This document shows, piece by piece, positions 26,720 through 38,100 of a DNA stretch of 64,000 nucleotides. The notes beneath the pieces were generated by a model. The model was not told where the DNA came from. It saw nothing but the letters and a program-made list of their open reading frames with translations, and did no database searches. The translations under genes and the position numbers were made by a program. The stretch is from assembly GCA_945919075.1 (NCBI GenBank), contig CAMEIX010000009.1, positions 1 to 64,000 of the forward strand, in the 5' to 3' direction. Numbering within the stretch: the first letter of the stretch is position 1; the number at the start of each line of letters is the position of its first letter. The stretch is from an uncultured Lachnospiraceae bacterium. Its GTDB lineage: Bacteria; Bacillota; Clostridia; Lachnospirales; Lachnospiraceae.

Positions 26720-28966
26720 ATGCCCAATCGCACAAAAGAAAAGAAATATAATACCATTCTGGTGATACTGGTAATTATCATCATCGGCATTCTTATGATA
26801 TACACATATGTTGCCAATCGACAAATGGAAAAATATGCACGCTATTCTGTAGAAGAAAATGTAAATAAGATATCCAATGAGGTGGATGCCTATATTGACT
26901 CTGCCCTGAACAGTATTCAGTTAACCTCCCAGCTGGTTACACAGTCCATGGACCAAAAGGTTCTGGAAGACGCGGGGACGGTTCTGGGGTCCTTTGTGGA
27001 ACAGACACCTTTTAGTTTTATAGAATACATTGATCAGAATGGTATCAATGCCACAAATATGGGAGAAAAGTTCGATGCCAGCGATAGAGAGTATTATAAA
27101 AAGGGAATTGAAGGAGAGACCGGTATCTGGGTGAATTTTAATCCGAAATACTCCAAGGAATACCTTTTAAATTTCTATACCCCTTTGTATTATGATAATG
27201 AAATCGTAGGGGTTCTGACCGGAGCCATGGGTTCGAAAACGGATATTTTACCGTTGCTTGAGAGCAGTTTTTTAGGAGAAGAAATGATCGGTATCTTATG
27301 TGACGGAAAAGGGCGTATCATTTCTGCCACATTTGAAAACGATGGAGAAATTTACTGGAAAGATGTATTGGACGGACTGGGTGTTTCCAAAGAGGACAGA
27401 CAGGTCTTTTATGACCATGCCATTGGCAATGATTCCGGTGTCTTTGAATTTGCCGAGAAAAACGGAAAAGCAATTGCCAGTGTAAGCGTGAATGAAAGAA
27501 CCGGTTGGAGAGTCATTCAGATTGTAACACCTGCTTATTTCAGAACGGTCATGAAACACAGTATCGGCGGTACTTATGTGATGACGGTACTGATTTCCGC
27601 AATGCTGATTCTTTTCCTGATTTATATACGGATAGACTCCGGAAAAAAACACAGACAGGTTTTAAAAGAATGGGATTCCGAGGTACAGGATTATGCCCAG
27701 ATTCTTACAGCTACCGCATCCGATATTTCCAAGGGAATCCGGCGGATTGATTTGGAAACGGGACATGCGGATTACCTTTATTTTGAGGATCAGCATCTGA
27801 AAAAAAGAGAAATCGGAGACTGGACCGAATGGGTGGAGAGCCAGAAGAAATATGTCTATCCCGGTGATTATAAACGACTGAAGGAATTTGCCTGCATGGA
27901 AAATCTTTCTGCCATGAAGGAAGGAAATACCTATCACGTATATTATCGTTCTGCCAAAAAGAAAGAAAACGGCTATTTCAGTCACTATTATTCTGCAGCC
28001 TCCCTTATTTATGTGAATGGCAGGAAAACCATTATCATAACTACCATTGACAATACAGAGTCGGTAGTCAGTGCGATTGAACAGAAACAGCTTCTGGCAA
28101 GTGCGGCAAGCATCTATATATCCATGCATTCCATGGATATTAAGAATGATACCCTGGAAACACTAAACTGTGCGGAACATGTCCGGGAACTCTATGAAGA
28201 TAAGACGGACAATATGCGTAAGCGGTTAAAGGAAACCATGGAAAAACTAACGAGCGAACCTTATCGGGATGCCATGATGGAGTTCATTGATTTTGACACA
28301 TTGGACGAGAGAATGAAGGGAACCAATACCATTTCCATGGAGTTTGTGGGAAATGTTTCCGGATGGTGCCGTGCACGTTTCATTGCAGTGGATTATGACA
28401 GGGAAGGCAAATTGAGCCGTGTGCTCTGGGCAGTGGAAAGTATTGATGCCGAAAAGAAGAAAGAGAACCTTCTTCTCTACCTGTCGGAGACAGATCTGAT
28501 GACGGGTATCCGGAACAGAGGAAGCGGAGAAAAGAAAATCAAGGAACTGATTGATGCCGGACGCGAAGGTACCTTCTTTTTGCTGGATGTGGATAAATTT
28601 AAATCCATTAATGACCTTTATGGACATAATATTGGAGATAAGGTACTGATTGCAGTGGCAGAGAGCCTGAAAAATTCCTTCCGGAATTCCGATATTGTGA
28701 TGAGACTCGGCGGAGATGAATTTGCAGTTTTTGCCTGTGATATCTTAGAGGAAAGTGCTGCTGTTTCCAGAATTGAGAATTTCTTCCGAAGCATTGAAGC
28801 AATAGATATTCCCGAACTCGGGGATCATAAAATATATATCAGTCTCGGTGCGGCTTTCAAGAGAAGGGATGACGGAGAGAATTTTGATTCCCTTTACCGG
28901 GATGCGGATTCCTGTACTTATGAGAGCAAAAAAACGCAGGGAAACACCTACACTTTTCATAAATGA
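26720..28966 (+). CDS. Cache-PAS-GGDEF diguanylate cyclase
   Basis: A 748-residue membrane sensor making c-di-GMP. Transmembrane helices at about 11-32 and 285-305 bracket an extracellular double-Cache region (SDREYYKKGIEGETGIWVNF and neighbours). Two PAS-like cytoplasmic regions follow. The cyclase domain has an intact GGDEF at 664-668 and an inhibitory RxxD site (Arg655-Asp658) five residues upstream, so it should be active and product-inhibited. AGGAGA precedes the ATG. It is transcribed toward the pilus operon but separated from it by a hairpin and a promoter. Ligand unknown. Confidence 0.92.
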   Translation: MPNRTKEKKYNTILVILVIIIIGILMIYTYVANRQMEKYARYSVEENVNKISNEVDAYIDSALNSIQLTSQLVTQSMDQKVLEDAGTVLGSFVEQTPFSFIEYIDQNGINATNMGEKFDASDREYYKKGIEGETGIWVNFNPKYSKEYLLNFYTPLYYDNEIVGVLTGAMGSKTDILPLLESSFLGEEMIGILCDGKGRIISATFENDGEIYWKDVLDGLGVSKEDRQVFYDHAIGNDSGVFEFAEKNGKAIASVSVNERTGWRVIQIVTPAYFRTVMKHSIGGTYVMTVLISAMLILFLIYIRIDSGKKHRQVLKEWDSEVQDYAQILTATASDISKGIRRIDLETGHADYLYFEDQHLKKREIGDWTEWVESQKKYVYPGDYKRLKEFACMENLSAMKEGNTYHVYYRSAKKKENGYFSHYYSAASLIYVNGRKTIIITTIDNTESVVSAIEQKQLLASAASIYISMHSMDIKNDTLETLNCAEHVRELYEDKTDNMRKRLKETMEKLTSEPYRDAMMEFIDFDTLDERMKGTNTISMEFVGNVSGWCRARFIAVDYDREGKLSRVLWAVESIDAEKKKENLLLYLSETDLMTGIRNRGSGEKKIKELIDAGREGTFFLLDVDKFKSINDLYGHNIGDKVLIAVAESLKNSFRNSDIVMRLGGDEFAVFACDILEESAAVSRIENFFRSIEAIDIPELGDHKIYISLGAAFKRRDDGENFDSLYRDADSCTYESKKTQGNTYTFHK

Positions 28967-29003
28967 GTCAGGACCAAATACAATCCCCTTTTTGTTGAAA
29001 AAT

Positions 29004-29089
29004 GTTAATAAACTCCCTTTTCGGATTTGTGTTGCTAAGAATGAATAAATTCATTCCAGAACACTTTTCCGAAAAGGGAGTTAATAAAT
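29004..29089. repeat. Large multi-stem palindrome between the cyclase and pilus genes
   Basis: A 14-bp perfect outer stem (29012-29025 with 29068-29081), a 5-bp middle stem (29029-29033 with 29060-29064) and a 7-bp inner stem (29040-29046 with 29049-29055) are nested. Both ends carry GTTAATAA or TTAATAAAT. A T-rich tract follows at 29092-29098. It may be a terminator, a structured RNA or a small mobile palindrome. Confidence 0.75.
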
Positions 29090-29107
29090 GTATTTTTTTG
29101 CCCGATA

Positions 29108-29136
29108 TTAACATATAAGGCAGATTGTGCTATAAT
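29108..29136 (+). promoter_or_regulatory. Sigma-A promoter of the type IV pilus operon
   Basis: TTAACA at 29108-29113 and TATAAT at 29131-29136 with a 17-base spacer. It sits between the large palindrome and the giant prepilin gene, with a leader of about 40 bases. Confidence 0.75.
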
Positions 29137-29182
29137 AATTTATTAACATAGATTTCACATAGATACAAATGAGGTAATTGCT

Positions 29183-32100
29183 TTGAAAAAAAATAATTAT
29201 CTTAGGGACAACAGAAAGCATAACAGTGGCTTTACACTGGTGGAAATGATCGTAACAGTGGTTATGATTGCAATAGTTGCCGGACTTATGTTCAGTGGGA
29301 TTACGGCATGGCAGCGCTGGTCAGACTTCAGAAGAGAGAATGAATATGCCCAGACTTTATTTGTTGCGGCCCAAAATCAGCTTTCGGAGTACGGCGCAAA
29401 CGGAAGACTCGGGGAATTGCAGAAGGATATTCTGGGAATGACGGCTGAGGAGGCATCGGATCCTGCATCCCTGCAGGTGAGAGTGGGTACCTATTTAAGT
29501 CCTTCTGTTCTGGAACACATGAAGGATGAAACCGGTGCTGCCTACAATATGGAAAATATCTGGCCGGAAAGTGTCCGGAAGGGCGACCCGGAGAAATACC
29601 GCAAAAAAATCGTGGCAATTAAGGCAGAAGCGGGTCTGTTTGCGGAATACAGCAAAAATCCCGAGGAGTTTAAGAAAATCAACCCGGAAGCTTACTGGGT
29701 ATATGAATTATTGGCATCTTATGTATATGACACCAGCATCTTAAATGAGGGTGCTGTTAGTGTGGAATTTACACCGCAGGACGGTCAGGTCTTTGCGGTT
29801 GTTTATAGTGACAAAAATGCAAGTTTTCACTATCTGGCTGCCGGAGAAAGCGGTGGTACGGATATTTCCGACCGGGAGGAAACGGTGCGGGAATCCGGAA
29901 TGATTGGCTTTTACGGTGTGAACAGCCTGTATGCGTCTACCAGAAACCAGACAGCAACGGCTGCTATTTCCAGTGTGCAGCTGCATAATAAAGAAACTTT
30001 TTATCTTACCTTCAAATTATCCAAAAACAGCGGTCTGACATCAGCATTAACTTATTCCATTGATTTGCTGGATGCAGAGACCGGCAGTGCACGTCTTGGT
30101 ATTTCCCTGGATGGAACACAACTGAAGAATGAGAGAAACGCAGCCAATATTGATTGCCCTGTGATTCGCTATCCTGTAAAAACGGATGCCTCCGGCAATG
30201 CGATTCTGGGAGCAGGCGGCAAACCGCAGTATGAGTCTGCCGGGGTGGAAATCGGTACTTTCCCGATTCTGGCATGGCTGGAAGAGGATAATACCGTCCA
30301 TGTCTTATTGGATGCTGCGGATATTCAGGCTACGGCGTATCTGTACGATACAGAACTTCCCCTGATTTGCAAAAATGAGGAGTATGCTTCTAAAACCAAG
30401 TTTTCGGATACCTATAGTTTCTTCCGCTTCGGTGTGGAAACGGACCGGAGACTGCAGGCAAGTGTTTCCGCAACCGGCGATGGCATTGCACCTACGGATA
30501 ATGCGGTAAGCCGTACCGCCAAGACACCCTGTTTTGCACAGGGTACCCGGAAAGTGACGGAGGCCGGAGACGAATTTCAGTATGTAGTGGAGAACGGAAG
30601 ACATTTTTATAATATCCGGTACATAGAAGGGGTGTCTTATGAGAAGCAGGAGCAGGCAAGTGCACTTACCAAAAAGATTGCCAAAGCAGAACTGAAACTG
30701 AAATCCGGAATTGACTGGGCAACTTTTCGGGCGGATGGCAATGTGTATGATACTTTTGAACGGACCTCTTATGTCAATCTGTCCCAGATAGGATACAACC
30801 GCTATAACTGCCCCTTCCCCTCCTTTACGCAGATCAGAGAGCGTGATACTTTAAACGGAAACGGCAAAACGGTAAGCGGTCTTCAGATTTCGGAGATGGC
30901 GAATGCACTGTACGACAGCTATTCGGTAGGAGAGTTCGCTACAAGAGTACCCACCCGGGTACGCCCCTGTGGTCTGGTAGATGTAAATTACGGAACCATG
31001 AAAGACTTAAAGATAGATTCCTTTACGGTATCCGGAACGGATATGACAGGTGGTTTCTGCGGTATTAATGCCGGAGAAGCGGATGGACTTGTTACGCTTG
31101 ATACCGAACAGACAAGCTCTGTAACGGGACTTTCCAATGTGGGAGGTATCATCGGATTCCAGGTACCTACAGGTACGGACACCACTGTTGCCAATCTGAC
31201 CAACCATGCAACCGTAGAAGGAAAGCGTGCGGTGGGCGGTATCTTAGGAAGTGTGCAAAATGAATTTGGAGATGTGGATTTCTCCGAATTATCCGGATTT
31301 TCCGCGGATACAAAAAATCTGTTAAGAGACCCGTCACAGCTTGTTATCACGGTTCGTGACTGCAAAAACTATGGACGGATACAGGCAGTTTCTGCTCCCG
31401 GTACGGATGAGGAGGAATTATGCTACTTTGGCGGAATTGCCGGGTACTGCTATGACCGGTATAAAACCACAGACGCGGTCGGGAAAATCCGAATTCAAAA
31501 ATGTGTGGGTGCACCGGTATGCGAAGCAGACGAAATACAGGCCATTCTGGCAGGGGGAAACCCCTTAACAGAAAAGGGCATCTATGTCGGTGGTATTGTA
31601 GGATACAATTATTTCGGACGAATTGAGGAATGCTCGCTTACTCCCCTTACGGGCAAACAGTCATTAATTGCCGGAGCAAAATACGTAGGCGGTATTGCCG
31701 GATACAATAACGGCACCATTACGGGAGAGGAACAAAAAGTTGTAAACGCCAATGTAAGAGGAAAGTCTTATGTAGGTGGGCTGGCAGGCTACAATGATGA
31801 AAATGGTAAAATTGAAAATTATGAAATTGCAGGCGGAAAAATCATTGGAGAAGATGGATATTTCGTCGGTGGTTTTGTGGGCTTAAACAGTTCCTGTGAT
31901 TTAATTTATGATAATGCCACCGGGACGGACCATGCTCTTCGTTCCGATCCGGAACTTGTCAAAGGAGCATACTTTGTTGGTGCTACTTTTGGAGGCACGG
32001 TATTAAATACCAAGGATGCACCGGATACGATAAATGCAGTATACCGGTCCGGTCTGTTTTCGGGCAGACTGGAAGCAAAAGCATTTGCGGGTGGCTATAC

Positions 32101-35100
32101 AGGATATCTGGCATTATTATCCTCAGAGGATGAACGGGCAGTTTATAACTTTACGAAAGAAATAGAAGATACACTTGAGAAAACAGATGTGTCCGGTCTT
32201 ACTGAAGAAGAAGCTTTGCAGAAAAGACTGAATGAATTAAACGAATTGAATGCAGGCAGTACAGACAAGAAATTAGTATTAAAGGGCGAAAATGCAGGCT
32301 CCGCAAACGGTGTCATAAAAGCAGGCATTTATGCGGGCGGCGTTTTAGGATATGTGGATCATTCCTCCAAACTGCTGGTTCTTGACATGGAAAACAGAAA
32401 CCACGTGGAGGGTACGCTTGCCATAGAGAATAAAGAAGAACAAAAGAAGATTCTTCCGGATCATACGGTTACCTATCGCGAAAAAAATTATGCAGGGGAT
32501 TCTTATTGCTATACGTACTCCTATGCAGGAGGAATTATAGGTAAAATTGAGAAGAATATCACCTTGGAAAACTGCAGCAATCACAGTACCGCAACTATAA
32601 AGACAAAGGGTACCTACACCGGAGCACTCTGTGAAATCAACGCAGGCCATATAACCAATTGTAAGATTCAGAACTTCGGAAATCCCGTAACAGATTACGT
32701 GGGCGGACTTTGCGGTCTGAATAGTGCGGAGGGGCGAATTGATAATTGCAATTTCATCAAGGCAGAGATTAAAGGGCGCAATGTAGTAGGTGGCGTTTGT
32801 GCGGAAAACTTCGGGGAAATTGCACCTTTAGAGATTAATACGGCAAAGGTGACTGCTTCCGGGTTAGATTTGGTCAGAAATTCCCAAAATGTGAAGGACG
32901 GTGTTTGCGGCGTTCTGGTGGGTCATAACGGTGAAACCGGAAAACTGGAGCTTACGGAGAATGTTAAGGATGTGACCGTAAAATCGGACGGTGCATTTGC
33001 GGGACTGGTAATCGGTTATAATCACGGTCAGGTTCTCAATAAGAAGGTATCCACACCCAGTGAAAATACCGCAGGTAACCTTACCTTAAGTGGTACTATC
33101 GAGGGAAATGAGGCGGTAGGAGCACTGATAGGTTGTAATGATGATGTGGACGGGACCCGGGTTATTGCAAACTATACCAACCTTTCTACTGTCAGAAGCA
33201 AGAACGGCCAGGCCGGAGGTATTATTGGAATCAATACTTCTAAAAATACCATTATGTATTGCGAAAATAAGGCATTGGTAGTCGCAACCGACAATGGGGA
33301 CTGCGGCGGTATTACCAGTATCAATGACGGTAAGATTATGGGTTGCCGTAACTATGTGGAAATCTCCGCAAAGAATGGTATGTGTGGCGGTATTACTGCT
33401 TTCAATGACAAAAATGGGGAAATCATAAATTGTATTGTTAAAGCAGAAAATGATGGCAAAGTTTTGAAATTTATGTCCAATGATGTGGTAGGAGGAATTG
33501 CCGCAAAAAATGCGGGACTTATCTCAGGAAATAAGCTCTCCTACATAAATATTACCAATGATGAAAGAAAGAGTGGCACGGCGATGGGGATTATTACCGG
33601 TAAAAACCTTCGTGGTGGCAGGATTCTTTTTGGTGCAACGGACACTTCTTTGGAGGCGGATATTGACCATTGTAAAGTTAGGGCAGAGAGCAATAACTGT
33701 AAAATGGGCGGTATCGCAGGTACCAATGAGGGAGAAATTACAGGGTACATCGATGCAGCGGATAAAAATAAGATAAGTTCGGTCATAAATGTTACCTTAG
33801 AGTTTGGAAAAGCAAGCTATGCAAGCATGGGTGGTGTAGCCGGAGTCAATACCGGTAAGATTGACCATATTGCAGTGGATGGTAAAATTGATGGTGATTT
33901 AAGTGCCAGTGTCAGTGGCTATGGTGGTATCGCAGGTTATAACGGATATACCAATAAGGGACTTGCAGAAAGTGCTGCTGCACTTTTGGCAGGAACGAGT
34001 GGAAGCAAGCCGGAATATGTAGCTACGATTACCTATTGTACCTTTGATGGAAGCCTTCATGCCAACGGCTCCTCAGGTAATCTGGCAAAAATCGGTGGAA
34101 TCGCCGGCGTAAACAGCTATGGAGCTAAGATTACAAACTGTGCCATCGGAACTAAAATAGCGGGAAATGTTGCAACAGCTGAGGATATTACCTATATTAC
34201 AGCAGGAGACTTAAGTAAGGACTCCACTGTGAACGGAACGGACAGACGTTCTGCGGCTAATATTGGTGGTATCGCCGGAGAAAATTACAGTTTCATAACG
34301 GACATAGATAATCAAAAATATACTAAGGATCAGGTAAAGATTATTTCCTTTACCGGTTCCGCAGGCGGTATCTGTGGGCGCAATTTTGCAGGTGGTAAAA
34401 TTACCGGGTATGCGGAAAATGAAGGACAGGCGAACGAAGTTCGACATAAGATTACTACCGGAGATACCTGGTTCGTGGAAATGCGCTGTAGTGAAAACGA
34501 CCGTGGACCGGGCGGCATTATCGGTTTGAACGAGTCCGGAAATACGATTGCATACGTGGATAACCATGCCTATGTTATCAATGCTTTCCCTGCCAATGTA
34601 AAATGCGGCGGACTTATTGCAAACAATCAGCAGACAGAGGTAGAACAGCTGAATCTGAAAAATTGTAATAACTTTGGTACCATCATGTCCTATAACAGTG
34701 TGGGTGGTTTTGTAGGTCATAACTTCTATAAGGGCATGACCTTTACGGACTGCGTAAATTATGGCGAGGTTGGTATTATAGAGGAATCTACGGGTGTCCA
34801 AAGATATGCGGGTGGCTTTATCGGACAGTCCCATACGGTTACTACGGGCTACAGCTTTACTTCCTGTGCAAACCATGGATATATACACACCAACTCTAAA
34901 AAAATAGGCGATAAAATGTGTGCTGCCGGCTTTATCGGTTTTTTTAGTAACTTCAGCGGACAGAATAACTATATGACGGACTGTGTCAATACCGGGATTG
35001 TCGGTTATGAAGGCATACAGGATGCTACGGATACAGGTGTCAAAAGTAAAGCAGCCAGTTTCTTGGGAAATCCTGACAAAAACTGGTATTTAAATCTGTG

Positions 35101-38100
35101 CCGTAATTACAATACGGAAACAGAAGGAAATGTGAGTGGCTTTGCAACAAGTGGTAACGTTGTATTAAAGGATTGTCTGGATACCAGTGCGATTCATACC
35201 AATAGTGCAAAAGGATATTCTCCTTTTGGCGGTGCCTACAGTGACAATTCTATGAATAATTATTATCTGAATCTTTCTTCTGCAAGATATGAAGAGGAGT
35301 TTGATGAGAACAGCCATGGCGCATATTTCAGCGTCCATCAGGGTACTGCGGATGAGTGGAAGATTTTTGTCGATATGTGGAATGAAAAATGGTATCGGGA
35401 TTTTAGAAACAATGCCTACCTGTTGTCAGCACCCTCCTTTGAAACCAGAATTATCAGCGCGAATGGCAGTTCTCCTGCTGCCTTAAACTTTTCGATTACG
35501 CAGGGAGAAGGTTATCCGGGAATAGATGCCTTTGTGATGTATTTTAGCAGTTATGAAAATTCACCGGTCAACACAAATTTATATCATTACTATTATAAAG
35601 TTTACATGGTGGATAAAAACGGTACCATGCATCTTGCGGATATTGATACTTCCTCTCTTCCTGAGGGTGCTGTGAATAATACCTATAAAAGTGAAGCGGA
35701 CGGTGCATGGAATGGCGTAACTGTAAAAGGAACGGACAATTATCTGACCTACCGTGTAGCTGCCAAAGTGCCTGTAGGAGTGGATAGCAAGGATATTGTA
35801 TCGATTATTCTCACTACAAATGATAAATGCTCTAAAAATACCCGTTTTTATGGCTTTAGCTGGATTCCCACAGGGCAAACGAAGGAAGCTGTGCTCACTC
35901 CCCTTTATAAAAAGACCGGCGTGAGAGTGGACAGTGTTAGCACCAGTACGCTCGCTTGTTACAGTAATCCCTCCAGGTATGATTATCTGAATATGAATAA
36001 TAATCTGCGTGGAGATATACTGGATTTGAACTACTATCTTCCCGGAGATAACGGTGAAATCAGACTGGATGCGGGTGGAACCGGAGATGGTAATGATGCG
36101 TGGATTACCTTGAATCTTGACTATGGAGAAGATGCTTTGGAGATGGATAAATTGAATATCTATCTTTCCAATGGCAAGCTTTACCGCACAAACATGGACG
36201 GTGTAACCGAGGCGGATGATGACTATACCTACCGTTTCTATTATAAACTCACGGATATGAACGGAAAGGTTTATGAAATCCCGAGAAATAGAGCTCAATT
36301 TTTAACAGTAACAAAAGAACAGGGACAAATGAAAGCGGTTATTGATGTGGCGGCTCTTGTTGCAGACGATACTGTGCCTATTAATACCCAAAAACTGAAA
36401 AAAATAGAGCTGAAGATTAAAAACTCTTCCGTAAATGAGGGAGCCGGAACCAGATATGTTTATATAAAGGGAATTACCTGGGAGCCTTCGGACCATTCCG
36501 GAGAACAATGTTTTGCCTGGTATAATAAGGCAACCTCCGACCAATATCTTCCCAACTATAAAGCCCTTCAGGCCTATAATATTTGGGGTGTTAAGAAATT
36601 AATCGTGGATTATTCCGGATTCCATGGCGGTACTGTGAGTGCTCCTTATGTCCATGCAGCATGGAATAAGAATCTTGGATTTAATATGAGTGCCAATGAT
36701 CCGATTAATGCGGAATATTATGCAGATAAACAGGCGTTAAATATTGCAAATTATACGCCTACTTCCGATGGCAACGACCTGAATAACAGGGAAGGTATCC
36801 TTTATGATGAAAATGGAGAGCCTATATTACATTCAGGCGTGACAAACAGCCGAATCAGTGTTTACCAGGATATCGACCCTAAATTTGTAGCGTTAATTGA
36901 AGAAATGTATGAACTGGGTGCACGCTTAAAAACACCCGATAATGTAAAAGTAAAATTGGAAAACGGTGGTATTGTACTTACCTGGAGACGCGTGACCCAG
37001 GATGTGACCGGAAAGGCTGCATCCCCCTACGGCTATGAAATTGCATACGAAATCGTAGACGAGAACGGTACTTTGATAGAAAAAGGTTCCACTTTCCAGA
37101 CCGAACAGGCCGCGAATGAGCAGAGGTGGGCAAACCCGATTACTGTGAAAAAGGAATGGGCGGATAAAGATTATACGGCTAACTTTACGGTACGCGCCAT
37201 CAGTGCAAATCACTTTAGCGATCCGGAAAATAATATGGATTCAGACCCGTCTGATCCGGTATCACTTTTGCTTCGTCAGGCTGTACTTGTGACCCCAAAG
37301 GTACATTTGGAGACCACGGCAGGCAATAAAACTGTGGCAATTTTGGAAAACAGAGAGGAATATTTAGATCCGGATAACGATGTGTGGGTTCAGGATGAGG
37401 AGGGTAATTTCATGAAGACCTCCATGGCAAATGTCTGCACCATTTATGTGGATTATAACGGCATGAAACTGGAGATAAACCCTGCAGAGAGCTTCGTATC
37501 CACAGAGGCTGCCTATATGACAAATGCAGGCTATAATCCTATGACAGCGGTTGCAAAACCGAAGGCAGGCTACGAAACAAATTGTACGGATTCTACGAAA
37601 TATCTTTTAAGAGGTGAGGGTGTAGCCAATTCTGCCCTGGCAGGTAAAGGTTATTATTGTGATACCGATTTCAACGGATTCTTTGGTAGTGATTCAGAAG
37701 GACTTACCTACGAAATCGTCTATAGAAACAGTAAGGATGCCTATATCATGGCCGATATCGGTGCTTATGATGAAACAATCGGAGCTTTTGTTTACTATGG
37801 CAGAGATATCACCCACGTAGCGGCAAGTGAGAGTGGCAATGCAGTAAAACAGACCTCTGTTTTGCAGGGCATTCCGAAAGAGTGGTTTGCTGAAACACCG
37901 CAGGAAAGCATGGAAGTCAGAAGCTTCATGTACAGAGGTCAGAACTATTATATTCATTATGGACATGATGTGAAAACAGGTATTGTACTTGATGGAAAGA
38001 CCAAGGAAGAAAATCAGGCAATCCTTGCAAGCATTACGGATCCTTATCATGTGGGTGGGGATCGTAAAAATACGAACAGAGAAGCCCTTGCAGATATCCT

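Noticed and set aside
31045..34955. Possible CRISPR or tandem DNA repeat in the GLUG region
   Set aside because: Repeats are protein-level and diverged in DNA, with unequal spacing and no constant-length spacers; this is inside one reading frame.
35579..36298. A 239-codon frame antisense to the giant prepilin gene
   Set aside because: It reads as an Ile/Val-rich shadow of a long repetitive gene, without a start context or family similarity. The same applies to 34211-34888.
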